Of a DNA stretch of 64,000 nucleotides, positions 45,768-56,074 are shown one piece after another. Origin of the DNA: Hsuehochloa calcarea (lineage: Eukaryota; Streptophyta; Magnoliopsida; Poales; Poaceae); assembly GCA_036346395.1 (NCBI GenBank), contig CM070594.1, positions 31,591,385 through 31,655,384 on the forward strand, written 5' to 3'. Positions within the stretch are counted from its first letter, which is position 1. Each line of letters starts with the position of its first letter. The notes beneath the pieces are model-generated. The model worked only from the letters and a program-made list of their open reading frames with translations, was not told the DNA's origin and searched no databases. A program made the position numbers and the translations under genes.

Positions 45768-45929
45768 AATACAATATCACAGAAACGTAAATGCAATGCT
45801 TTGCCCATTCCCATCTCATCGTACGAGTGTCAAGTTTTAAGTTAATTAACCATTAACAGATTTTAGCAAATCAAGTTATTGAAGTTACTAACCTATTCAC
45901 CACGGATCTAAGCCCACTCTGATACCAAC
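45768..45929 (-). other. E1 leader and primer-binding site
   Basis: After the AATAC duplication, sequence resembling the E2 leader (acgtaaatgcaatgc) leads to tctgataccaac (about 45918-45929), the complement of the initiator tRNA-Met site, next to the E LTR. It belongs to E1, interrupted at 11544 by C1. Confidence 0.8.
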
Positions 45930-47317
45930 TGTAACACCCCAGCCCAACATGAGCTTGGAATGCTACTAAAATAACAAGTTAAACATAATTAACTAAAACT
46001 CTTTACCAAATTTCGGCAGAACCTCCTTTGTATAGTTACTATACTGGAGGTTCCCACAAGCAAATATAACAAGAGGTAGTCTAGTAAAAAAAAGATCCAA
46101 ACATAACCCACATAGGCTATTCATCTTTATCAAATAGACATCTGAAAGTAGATCATAAGTATCCAATTTTTAAACTCCTTTATTACAGTCTAATCCAATC
46201 AAGTAATGATCGTAAGCAGAATTTTAGGTAATTCATCCATCTACTGAATTAATTTTCCTTTTATTCTCATGCGTGCATATAGTGCGAGTGTGCAAATACC
46301 CTAACCCTTCCTTTCTCCCATGCATGCCGATCTCATACAGGTACATAAAACACAACAAACAACAAGGGATGAGTCCAAAGACTCAGCAAGCATAATAATT
46401 GGTAACAACAGTATAAGAAAGAAACCCATCAATTATACATCACAAATCTATTCACCAAATAAACCACATACACATGACATGCAACCTACTCATATGCTTT
46501 TCATGCTCTTTGTCCTTATCTTTGTCTTTTTGCATTTTACCGGTAATGCAAAGTGCGCATCCGTCGATGCACACCCATGCCTGTGCCATCCGGCACAAGG
46601 ACCTTTGCCCATACTTTGCAAGTATGAGGACCCTTGCCCATACTCTTCAAGCATGGGGACCTATTGCCCGTCACCAACATGACGGGGACCCAACTCTGGC
46701 TTGATCAACACATGACTAAGACTTCAATAAACTACATGATGCATATGTATGAATTCTCCATTTGAAAACAATATACATCCATAACAACATTGCATATGAA
46801 TATCCTACTCATACTACCAAACTCACAAACATAGTCCTTCCAACTTTCAATGCAACCATGATAAACACGTAACTCGTAACAATAGAGTCCATGCTCATTA
46901 CCAGACATATGACCAAATCAATCATGAGCAATATAAATAACCATAGAATGTATCGGTCAAGTCATTCGATAATATCTAATATAACCATAATCACACTTGC
47001 CCAATACCCAAATCTGGTCAGAAAATGAACGCAACATACCCAAATCTGACGAGCAACGGCGCACAGCAAGGAGGGGTGGGGAGAGGCGGCGGCCACTAGT
47101 GGGAAAAGGGGGAGGGGGTGGGCATTAGGGTTTTAGGGGGGTGGGAACCCCTTGGCCAGCCACAAGAGGGGCCTCTCCTGGGCCGCGGCCCACAGCCCAG
47201 GTTGTCGAACAAATGCGAAAAACCCCCTCTTCTATCCAGGTTTTGCTATTCCTTTTAAGCCCTCTTTCTCCTCCCGACTTGTTCTTCAATTTACCGAACC
47301 GAAACCGGGATATTACA
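45930..47317 (-). repeat. E LTR shared by E1 and E2 (1388 bp)
   Basis: TGTAACACCCC (45930) to gatattaca (47317). A primer-binding site abuts its left end, making it the 5' LTR of E1, and a polypurine tract abuts its right end, making it the 3' LTR of E2. A run of four hairpins spans 46583-46686. The termini resemble B LTRs. Open frames at 46320-46704 are LTR sequence. Confidence 0.85.
46583..46686. repeat. Hairpin array in the E LTR
   Basis: Four consecutive inverted repeats: gtgcc/ggcac (46583-46596), catact/agtatg (46610-46626), cccat/atggg (about 46638-46657), cccgtca/tgacggg (46667-46686). They are separated by GGACC-type spacers with a roughly 30-bp period. Confidence 0.72.
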
Positions 47318-48931
47318 TTCTACCCCCCTTAAACACAATTCGACCCCGAATTCTTCCAAGGTTAACACGCCAAAGTAGAAGCTACTAGAACCAAAGTATC
47401 ACGTACCTGTGGTAAATAATTCTGGGAATTGCTCGCGCATGCGAGATTCCAACTCCCAAGTGGCTTCCCTCTCTGATTGGTGGGTCCACAATACTTTGAT
47501 GTATACCAACGTCTTGTGCCTCAGTACTCGCTCTGACCTTTCCAAGATACGCACTGGTTGAGACTCAACTGTGAGGTCTTGCTCAATCGTCAGTGGCTCC
47601 AATGAAATCTTATGCTCTGGGTCCTTCAAAAACTTCCTCAGCATTGAGACGTGAAACACATTATGAACACCCCGCATGGACACTGAAAGGTCCAGGCGGT
47701 AGGCTAACTTCCCAATTCTTACAATAATTGGCAAAGGTCCAACGTACCTTGGACTAAGCTTCCCTTTAGTACCGAATCGGACAATGCCTTTGGTGGGGAC
47801 ACTCAAAGCACTGGTCTCCCACCGCAAACCCAAGTCACGCTCTCTCACATCCGCATAACTTTTCTCGCCGCCTCTGTCCGCTAATGATTCGCCTCACCAT
47901 GGCCACACGCCGATCGTTCTTCAATCCACCGTCCTAAGATCGCCTTCTTACCCATCGCATCCCAAAGAAAGGGGCGATCGGCATTTCCGCCCATATAAAA
48001 CTTCAAACGGTGCAGCTCTAATGCTGGAATGGTAGCTGTTGTTGTAGGTAAACTCTGCAAGTGGCAATTGGTCCTCCCAACTACCCCTCCACGACAAAAC
48101 ACAAGCACGCAACATGTCTTCCAATGTCTGAATTGTACGCCCGATCGCCCATCTGTCGGGGTGGAACGCAGACTAAGATTTGTGTGTGCCCAAGGCACTC
48201 TGCGCACTCTCCCAAAACTTGGACACAAACTTGGCATCTCTGTCCGAGATAATGGTCTTGGGCACCCCATGCAGTCTCACTATTTCCCGCACATAGATAG
48301 GAGCCAAATCACTTACTGAATTGGTCGTGCGGATGGGAACAAAGTGCGTCGACTTGCTGAATCGATCCACTATCACCCAAATTGCATCCTTTCCTCGTGG
48401 TGATCGAGGTAACGCGACCACAAAATCCATAGAGATATCATCCCAAGGCCATTGAGGGACCTCTAATGGCTGCAATAACCCTGCAGGTCGTTTATGTTCT
48501 GCCTTCACTTGTTGACAAACACCACAAGAGGCTACATAGTTAGCTATATCCACTTTCATTCTTTTCCACCAGAAGTTTTGCTTCAAATCACGGTACATCT
48601 TCATCTCACCCGATGAATGTAATATGGTGCGATGTGCTTCCTCAAGATGTCATTTTAACCTCCGCCTTCGTGGCACACAAAGGCGACCCTTAAACCGCAG
48701 CACCGCACCCATCCAAACCGAAATCCCTTCCTTGCCCATATCCATACGCTCGAACCCTCTCAAATAATCGATCATCTTCATTGTGCTTCCCGCACACGCC
48801 TCGGGATGGTCGACTCTAAGATCAATCGTGTCTCCACACGCGCGTGTCCGCATAGCAATAGGATATCCTCGCGTCAAAATCAGCAATAAGGCAATCCAGT
48901 AGCGGCGTTGCCTTGCGACTAAGAGCATCAC
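47318..48931 (-). pseudogene. E2 integrase, GPY/F and chromodomain-like tail
   Basis: Polypurine tract at 47318-47331. The tail and GPY/F are in one open frame, 47399-47848 (LSPRYVGPLPIIVR, VYIKVLWTHQSEREATWE). Core end pieces are at 47881-48170. The frame 48173-48604 holds the zinc module (CGVCQQVKAEH), MDFVVALPRSPRGKD with the first catalytic Asp and SDRDAKFVSKFWE with the second. This is the best integrase core in the window; the catalytic Glu region lies past a shift at about 48170. The RNase H-integrase linker is at 48650-48931. Confidence 0.88.
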
Positions 48932-49700
48932 CTACCACATTGGCCTTGCTCGGTGGTACCGAATTGTAAGATCGTAATCCTTGATCGCCTCCGACCATCT
49001 ACGCTGCCTCAAATTCAGATCCTTCTGTGTAAAGATATACTTAAGAATTTTGTGATCTGTAAATACATCACAAGTCTCTCCATACAAGTAGTGTCTCCAA
49101 AGCTTCATTGATGACATGCCCCAAGAATCCCACCTGAGACGTACAGAACTCGCACTTTTTCAACTTAGCATAAAACTTATGCTCCCTTAGCGTCTCCAAT
49201 ACAAGCCTCGATGATGCCCATGATCCGCCTTCTTTGAGTAGATCAAAATATCACAATAAAGACGACTACAAAGTCATCCAAATACTCATCAGCATCCTAT
49301 TCATTGTCTCCATGAAAGCAGCAGGGGCGTTCGTTAGTCCAAAAGACATAACTTTAAATTCAAAATGCCCATACCTTGTGGAGAACGCTGCTTTCAATAT
49401 CCTCCTTGGACAGAATCGATTGTATCCCGATCGAGATCAATCTTTGAAAATACTTTTGCCCCTCTCAACTGATCAAATAAATCTTCAATACGTGGCAAAG
49501 GATATTTATTTTTAATGGTCAACTGGCTGAGAGCATGATAATCAATACACATGCGCCAACTACCATCCTTCTTCTTGGTAAATAACACAGGAGCTCCCCA
49601 CGGAGACACCGACGAATAAGATCTTTCGCCTTTAGATCGCCCAACCGCTTCATTAATTCCTCCTCAAAAGGACGTGCGGATGATGCACGGGTCATAGAAA
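48932..49700 (-). pseudogene. E2 reverse transcriptase / RNase H with internal deletion
   Basis: RNase H is readable from LWRHYLYGETCDVFTDHK at 48932-49117. Immediately upstream, at about 49105-49115, the sequence jumps to the RT motif around FLGH (about 49110-49135). The RT connection and the first part of RNase H, about 500 bp in B1, are therefore missing. One base is lost within the catalytic Asp-Asp codons at about 49250. RT fingers are at 49394-49609 (SPWGAPVLFTKKKD, YPLPRIEDLFDQL). Confidence 0.83.
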
Positions 49701-50260
49701 CCGGTCGAGCGCCCGGCACTAAATCACTCCTGAACTCCACTAGGCGTGGTGGAGGCATACCGGGCAACTCTGCCGGAAATACGTCCAAGAATTCCAGAAC
49801 CACCGGGATACTTCCTGCAATCAAATGCGAACTCGGTGTCTCTACTAATGACAAGAGAAATCCACTCTTTGCTGCTCTACTACCAGGATACAAACTAGCC
49901 AGCACACTGAGTGAATAGGAGGGGGCACCACCCTGAAAAACTATCTCCTGCCCCGACGGAGCTTGTAGAGTTACTGTCCTCCAAAAGCATGATATGACAG
50001 CACGGTAACTATGCAACCAATCCATACCCAAAATAATGTCAAATGGTTCCACCTTCATAACCATTAGATTAGCAATAAAGTCTTCTCCATCTAACGAAAT
50101 CACACAACCGGGACAGACTGTGGAACTAGAAAGAATTCCCCCAGGCAAATTGACTAGAACAGACTGAGCTATATGTTGCATACTCAAATTTGCCCGGCTA
50201 GCAAACTCTAATGATGCAAAAGAGAAAGTAGCCCCGGAATCAAACAAGACATAAGCCTCA
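49519..50260 (-). pseudogene. E2 aspartic protease and RT linker, intact stretch
   Basis: One frame of 242 codons ends in RT fingers. It starts MFDSGATFSFASLEF, with the Asp-Ser-Gly site intact, continues SSSTVCPGCVISLDGEDF and DIILGMDWLHSYRAV, then VVLEFLDVFPAELPGMPP, the hinge to RT. It is the only protease in the window that is both complete and in frame over its whole length. The upstream join to gag is frameshifted. Confidence 0.85.
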
Positions 50261-50267
50261 ACTAAAT

Positions 50268-51645
50268 CTACTGTAACTGCACTGTCACCACATCGTGACG
50301 ACCCACCGACTCAAGCTTGGCATGGCGTAGGAGGCGATCGATGTCGGGCGGCGGAGCCCCAACACCTGGTATGGTGGTGCAAGAGGCCGGAGGTGCCAAG
50401 GCGCCACAAAGGAACATTGCCGCCGGGAAGGCGCCAAAAATACTCGTGGTGGAATCCTCCAGAGTAGGGTAGTTAATGAGGTCGCATCCAAGACCGAGTA
50501 GGAGTAGGTGTAAGCATCCGCATGCACCCTCGAGAAGAAGCAACCGGCATCGAGCCGACTCTTGAATTGGCTCCCACTTAATAATCTTGGTAGGATTCTC
50601 GCCACAAACCAACGACTTGTGACCATCCCGACCACAAGGGCGACAAGAACCCGACTGTGTACACTCAAGCACGATGATCATTGCCACACTTGAAACACTT
50701 CATACCTTGCCTCGGGACCGGACGATCCGAGGAGTACTCGATGACGGCCGAAAAGTGGAGGTTGATCGTGGCTTTGAGACCTCGGACTTGAAGGAATTTG
50801 CGGGCCCTTGAACTTTTAGAGCGGCTTCAGTGATGAACCACTTCCTCCTCCAAACTCTTCCTCCGACCGCCACCAAGCACTCGTAAACCATGGTACCTCC
50901 TGCACCTTGCAACTCTTCCCCAAGTCGCATCTCTAGCTCCATGCCCCGGCTTGCTCTACCAGGAGCTAAAATCACGCAGCCCAAAGCCCCCAATACCGAT
51001 TTAAATTACTACGGAGCCCTCTACGAAACCTCTTAGCCTTCTCCGCCTCATTGGTAGCCACACTGAACGAGGCGGATTAAGTTGTTGAAACCCACTTGTG
51101 ATCACACCGACATCTTACCTCGATTGAAACTATTCAAGGACACCTCCATCCTCTCCACAAATGAGGCAGGATAAAACCTCCTCCTGAACTGCTCCACAAA
51201 AAGTTCCCAAGTTGCTGGTCCATGGGCAGTGGTTCTAGCTGACAGGACTCCTCCCACTAGAGATCTGCTTGCCCCTTCAACTGAAAGGCCACGAACTGAA
51301 CCCTCAGCTCTGAAGTCAAACCCAACGCTCCCAGATGCTCTCTATGTGTCGCAACCACTAGCAAGATCCACCTGCGTGCTCAAACTTATCAAAGGTGTCC
51401 AACCTCAAGGCATTCCACCGATGCAAATTTCATAGCAACCACCGCGGTATCGCTGCGCGAGAACCATCTCAGCGCTGCAAGAGGTGCGGCCGAGGAGCCT
51501 GTTTCCCGAACTCAAGCAACCTCCTCTTCGATCCCACAAAACCGCCTCCCGGCCACAGAGTTCGAACTTGGGGCGGAGGCACCGCTCGCCTCGCCCAAAG
51601 ACACCACCGACCACGACCACGACCACGACCTCTACCCCTTGCCAT
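50268..51645 (-). pseudogene. E2 gag, degraded
   Basis: Start ATG at 51645 on the minus strand gives MARGRGRGRGRW, the same Gly-Arg-rich start as B. The nucleocapsid knuckle area is at about 50620-50700 (SCRPCGRDGHKSLVC in 50268-50687). Capsid pieces are scattered between 50700 and 51480 in several frames. It is strongly frameshifted. Confidence 0.75.
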
Positions 51646-51814
51646 CTCTAAACAATACAAACAAAGACAAATATTCAAACGTTAAGCACACAATCGACTA
51701 AAATAATCAACGGAAACGTAGATGTAATGCAACCCAAAACCCAACTACTGTGCTTAGTGTGTCAAAATTAATGATCTCAATTACCACGGACTGCGCAAAG
51801 ACGCTCGATACTAA

Positions 51815-51923
51815 TCAGAACACCTCACCAACATGAGCTTGGAATGCTACTAAAATGACATGTTAAACATAATTAACTAAAACTCTTTACCAAATTCCAG
51901 CAGAACCTCCTTTGTATAGTTAC
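51815..51923 (-). repeat. E2 outer 5' LTR, first 109 bp
   Basis: Matches 45930-46040 (accaacatgagcttggaatgctac, acctcctttgtatagttac). The primer-binding site beside it (about 51800-51814) is mutated. It stops at the C2 insertion, whose left target duplication should be gttac (51919-51923). The remaining LTR lies right of the window. Confidence 0.82.
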
Positions 51924-53875
51924 TGTTGGACCGAAAAGACGACTAGAGGGGGGTGAATAGGAGCACGCTCACTTTTTAAACCAAGATCAGATCCGATACA
52001 AATTTCACTCCAATAGCTATGGAAGCTATGAAGATCAATATACTAGTACAGCGGAAGACTAGTATTGAATCCAATCTAAACCCCGAAGCAAAACAACCAA
52101 AATCAACCAAAACTTAATTTCCAATTGAAGGGCGGTCTGACCTCTATGTTAATGGCGGTCTGACCTCCAGCCTGATGAAAAGTGAATCAGCACAAAAAAT
52201 AAAGTTGCAAATAGATGTAACTTTTGATCTACAACTCCAAACTTGATGACACTTGGTACACACCTTCTCTAGGATGTCAGCAACCTATTCCAATCGAAGA
52301 TCGTGAAGATCCTTGGAAAAGTTATGACATTTTTTAGTTTGAGAGGTGGATGGTTCAAAAGTGAGTCAAAACAAAAACTAGATCCAAAAACTTGCTCGTG
52401 GGTGATTGATGATCAAGATGATCCTATATGTGTTCCCACATGTCACAACAAGCTAGATCACGTGAAGAAATCAATCAAAAACATGTGAATCAAAGAAAGA
52501 CACAAAATCACCAAATAGAGATAAGAAAGGCAAAGAGCCACATCTTTGAGCAAACTTTCCTTGGATTGATTTGATAGGGTTTGGGTTTACAGCCACTCCA
52601 TCAATGGAGGACAAAGCTCAATCCAAGAGCACAAAATCAAATCAAAACTCTCTAGAACCCTAACCTCCACTAATCCTCTCCCTAAGCCAAACTAGGGTTT
52701 CAACAATAATGAAAGGGTTGAGAGGGGTGCAGCCACCTCCCTCCTCTATTTATAGTGGAGACTTAGACCTTCTAGAAGTTTAACTTAAATGGGCTCCCGT
52801 TAAGGCCCAACACAAATGGGTCACACACGCACGCATTTTAAAGCGTCGTCTTCAACACCTCTTGACCTAAACCGCTTCTCTTTGCGTCGTCTTGCGCCGC
52901 GGGTTGGCAAAAGGTCACCAAGGTGGTATTTGGTAAGATTACCAAAATACCGCTTCTCGATCCTTCTCCGAAGACCGAGTCCATCTGCGCGAAGCACTTC
53001 GCCTGCTCCGCCACATGTAGGTTGATCAACGGCTCTCTCTATGTCGGCAAGTCTCTCTCATCCGGCTCCCACCGAAACCACCATGGCACTTGCACCGACT
53101 CCCGCGCCGCTTGATCAAACCATTCGCGACCGAATCGTCTGTTCGGTCATCCTTGTCCATTCTCGCACCACACTTGAGTTCATTGACTCACCCCGCATCG
53201 CCGATCGCTCGACCTCGGCTCTCCAAGCCTAGTCCCGATCATCCTCGCCGTTGACCGTCGTTGACCACCAAGCAACCTGCACAACAATAGACAAGCAAAT
53301 CGAATCCGGGAACAAGTTCTTCACAATTTGATCCACGTTAGTCAAAACATGCATCATGCAACACATATGCACTGGAACTCATGACTTTGACCTAACCAAC
53401 GAACAACGCCGCCACGACGGGCGACGAACCAGTGGAACTGGTCGATCGCCCCTCGGGGCGGTCGACCGCCACTGCTTGGTCGACCGCCACCTACAGTCGG
53501 TCGACCGCCAATGGGACTTAGCCAAATTTTGGCCCTCAAATCCTGCACCCTACCGAATTTTATATCTCGAATAACTTTTTACTGGAGACTCCAAAAACCA
53601 TGAGACCAAGTGCATTGGGATCCCCTCACTAGCCTACACCCTTTATTTTTTGCCCAGCCTGTTCTGACCATTTTTTATCACGGCCGGTCCGACCGCTGAA
53701 CATGGACGGTCCGACCGATTTGGGACCGGTCGGACCGCCATGCTATGGCCGGTCGGACCGCCCCTGTCCAGAAAGCCTGAACTTTGTCGAAAACTCGTGA
53801 AACGACAAACCGTTAACGCCATTGCCAATTGTCACATCATCCTAAGATCTGGAGCATATCCCCATGATATCCACA
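51924..53875 (-). repeat. C2 3' LTR (1952 bp), complete
   Basis: TGTTGGACCG (51924) to tatccaca (53875), adjacent to the polypurine tract. TATA complement at about 52745-52757. Palindrome clusters at about 53435-53512 and 53680-53762 (ggccggtccgacc, ggaccggtcggacc). It gives the full LTR length that C1 lacks. Confidence 0.92.
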
Positions 53876-55735
53876 ATCTCCCCCTTGATGAACACATTAG
53901 CAAAAATCCAGAAAATGTAATTTGGAGGTTTGAAAAGTAAAATACTTTCATTTTCGCACAAAGGCACAACTTGGTCCATAAGCAAGAGAAAGTAATGAAA
54001 ATGACCAAGCTGGCATCAGAATAGCATAGGCATGTGAGATAAGGCAAAAGAAAGCATAAAAACTTTGATTTCCAGAAAAAAGTAAAAAATCTCACTTAAG
54101 GTCCATAAGGAAGAACAATTGTTAAATTGACCTTTGATCATTGTGAGGAGTAATAAATGCAATTCAAGTTCAAAAGAGTCAATAAGACAATAAGAATGCA
54201 ATTCAAAAACTCCCCCTCACTATGATCCTCGGATTTCAAAAAATTTCAAATTCTCTAACTTTCTCCCCTTTGTATAATCTTCTCCCCAACATTGAAATAT
54301 CTTCTCCCCCTTTGACAATAGAGTCATCAAGGAATCACGCCTTCCTCTCATCCAGAGATAACAAATGCAGAATGAAGAAAGAAGCAAAAAGAAGAAGTAT
54401 GCGTGAAGTGCAATGGAGTGGCTTCATTTTTGTATTTTTCAATTTTTGATTACAAGAAGCTTTGGAGATTACCCAAAAGAGCAAGCCAGCATGTCTAATA
54501 TTGCACAAATAACATATCAAGCCTGATAGCGCTAGCAAGATCATGGTAAGACATATATATCAAAGCTAAGCAGAAAGGTTCAAAAATAAAGCAATAGATT
54601 TGATCAATTTAAGCAAAGCTTCAAATTCAGCAAGTTCATCAACAGAGATCCGAAAGTGAAACTGGCCATGTTAAAATGTCAAAGTGAGATCAAAAAATCT
54701 AACAAAGACCACATTAAGAGTCAATCACGTCCTGTAATGAATCATTTTGCTCAGTATTTCTTAAAAGCCCATTTGTCAACAGTTTTCTCATATGCATTGA
54801 ATATTGAAGTTGACTAATGATCTAACTTAGTGACAAGATCCTGGACTAGGAGCCATCCACAAACTCATCCTAAGTTTCGACCAGAAGTTGATTAAAGGTA
54901 TATCTTAGTAAAGAAGATCATGGACTAGGAGCCATCCACAAACTCTTTCTAAGCTTCTACCAGGGCGACAAATCTTGAGGTTCATGTCATTTCTGACAAG
55001 CAATCCCCATGAGATCATCTGGTTCATCAAACTATCTCCAAGTTCATGTCTTTGACAAGCAGTCTCGTAAGAGTAGTTTGGCACATTTTAAGCATAAGAC
55101 AATCTTGATTTTTCATTTTTCACAAGAGCAGTTTTAGAATCTCAAGAACACAAAAAGCTCAAATAATGGTCAACTTTAGATTCAAGAGCTAACAAAGAAA
55201 TTCTGACAGGGCCAATGTCATAAAAGGAGCACTAATTGCGCAACTCGCTAAAACATCCACAAATTGCAATTTTTAGTTCGAGTTGTTTTAAAGTTCTAGC
55301 TCATATAGCAAAGACTTAGCTACACATGTAAAAGCATGATAATTCTAGCAAGTCAAAGAACTAGACATGGCATTGAGCAAGAATTGAAATACTAAAGCTC
55401 CAAAGGGTAATAGGCAAAGCTTCATCAATTTTAAAAGATAAGCAGAAAATCTTATATTACAATGCATCTTTTTGGATTTTTCATACCACTTGATGTATTT
55501 TTCATATGAATGCAATATGATACAATGAGATACAATAAAAAGCCTAAAAACCTAAAAAGTTCAAAAAGATCAATAAGTTCAGAAAAAGAACAACAAAAGA
55601 TCAAAAGAACAAGGTAAGATTAGAAAAGATCAAACTCCCCCTCAAACCAAACCATAGGGATAAATTACCCCTAATTCGCTTCTCAAGGTGGCAAACCTAG
55701 TTGGGTCTAAAGGCTTGGTGAGGATATAAGCCAGT
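53876..55735 (-). other. C2 polypurine tracts and 3' non-coding region
   Basis: Primary tract at 53876-53890 and extra copies at 54210-54217, 54263-54272, 54282-54287, 54304-54314 and 55635-55642. The 79-bp repeat is present in two copies (54843, 54922). No coding domain is seen. Confidence 0.8.
54843..54965 (-). repeat. 79-bp tandem repeat, two copies (C2)
   Basis: ggactaggagccatccac at 54843 and 54922, period 79. It is the same unit as at 41851-42060 in C1, with one copy fewer. Confidence 0.87.
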
Positions 55736-55741
55736 TGAGCC

Positions 55742-56074
55742 TCAGACTCCACAGGCAAAGACAATATCACCCTTCTCGACATGGTCTCTAAGGAAGTGAT
55801 AGCGAATGTCTATGTGCTTGGTCCTAGAGTGTTGCACCAGGTTCTTAGCAATGTTAATAGCAGAAGTGTTATCACAGAAAAGAGGAACACTAGCAAAATT
55901 TAACCTATAGTCCTTAAGAGTGGATACCATCCACAAAATCTGACTACAACAACTAGCAAAGAAGAACATATTCGACAGCAGAGATTGTGCAATGCAGGAC
56001 CGCTTCTAGAAGACCAAGAAACAAGAGAAGTGCCTAGGAAGTGACAAGTGCTCGAGGTACTCTTCCTATAAAGC
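55742..56074 (-). pseudogene. C2 copia RNase H, C-terminal half
   Basis: The frame 55742-55969 reads ILWMVSTLKDY, VPLFCDNTSAINIAKN and HSRTKHIDIRYHFLRDHV, the standard end of Ty1/copia pol. Upstream, after a shift, RKSTSSTCHFLGTSLVSWSS is read at 55980-56074. A2 interrupts it there. RT, integrase and gag are not in the window. Confidence 0.88.

Larger units (their letters stand above)
45930..51923 (-). mobile_element. E2: Ty3/gypsy element, second unit of a tandem pair
   Basis: Minus-strand element: 3' LTR 45930-47317 shared with E1, internal 47318-51814 with gag-pol, outer 5' LTR from 51815 interrupted at 51924 by C2. Its protein is close to B (same tail and GPY/F wording). The internal region is about 500 bp shorter than in B because of an RT/RNase H deletion. 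Confidence 0.85.
51924..56074 (-). mobile_element. C2: Ty1/copia Sirevirus, interrupted by A2
   Basis: 3' LTR 51924-53875, polypurine tracts, 3' non-coding region and C-terminal half of RNase H, then cut at 56074 by the A2 LTR. The rest lies beyond A2, outside the window. It aligns along its whole length with C1, with moderate divergence. The last bases aaagc (56070-56074) would be the A2 target duplication. Confidence 0.9.

Noticed and set aside
47141..47388. Small frames near the end of the E LTR
   Set aside because: They cross the LTR/polypurine boundary and are not conserved between E LTR copies.
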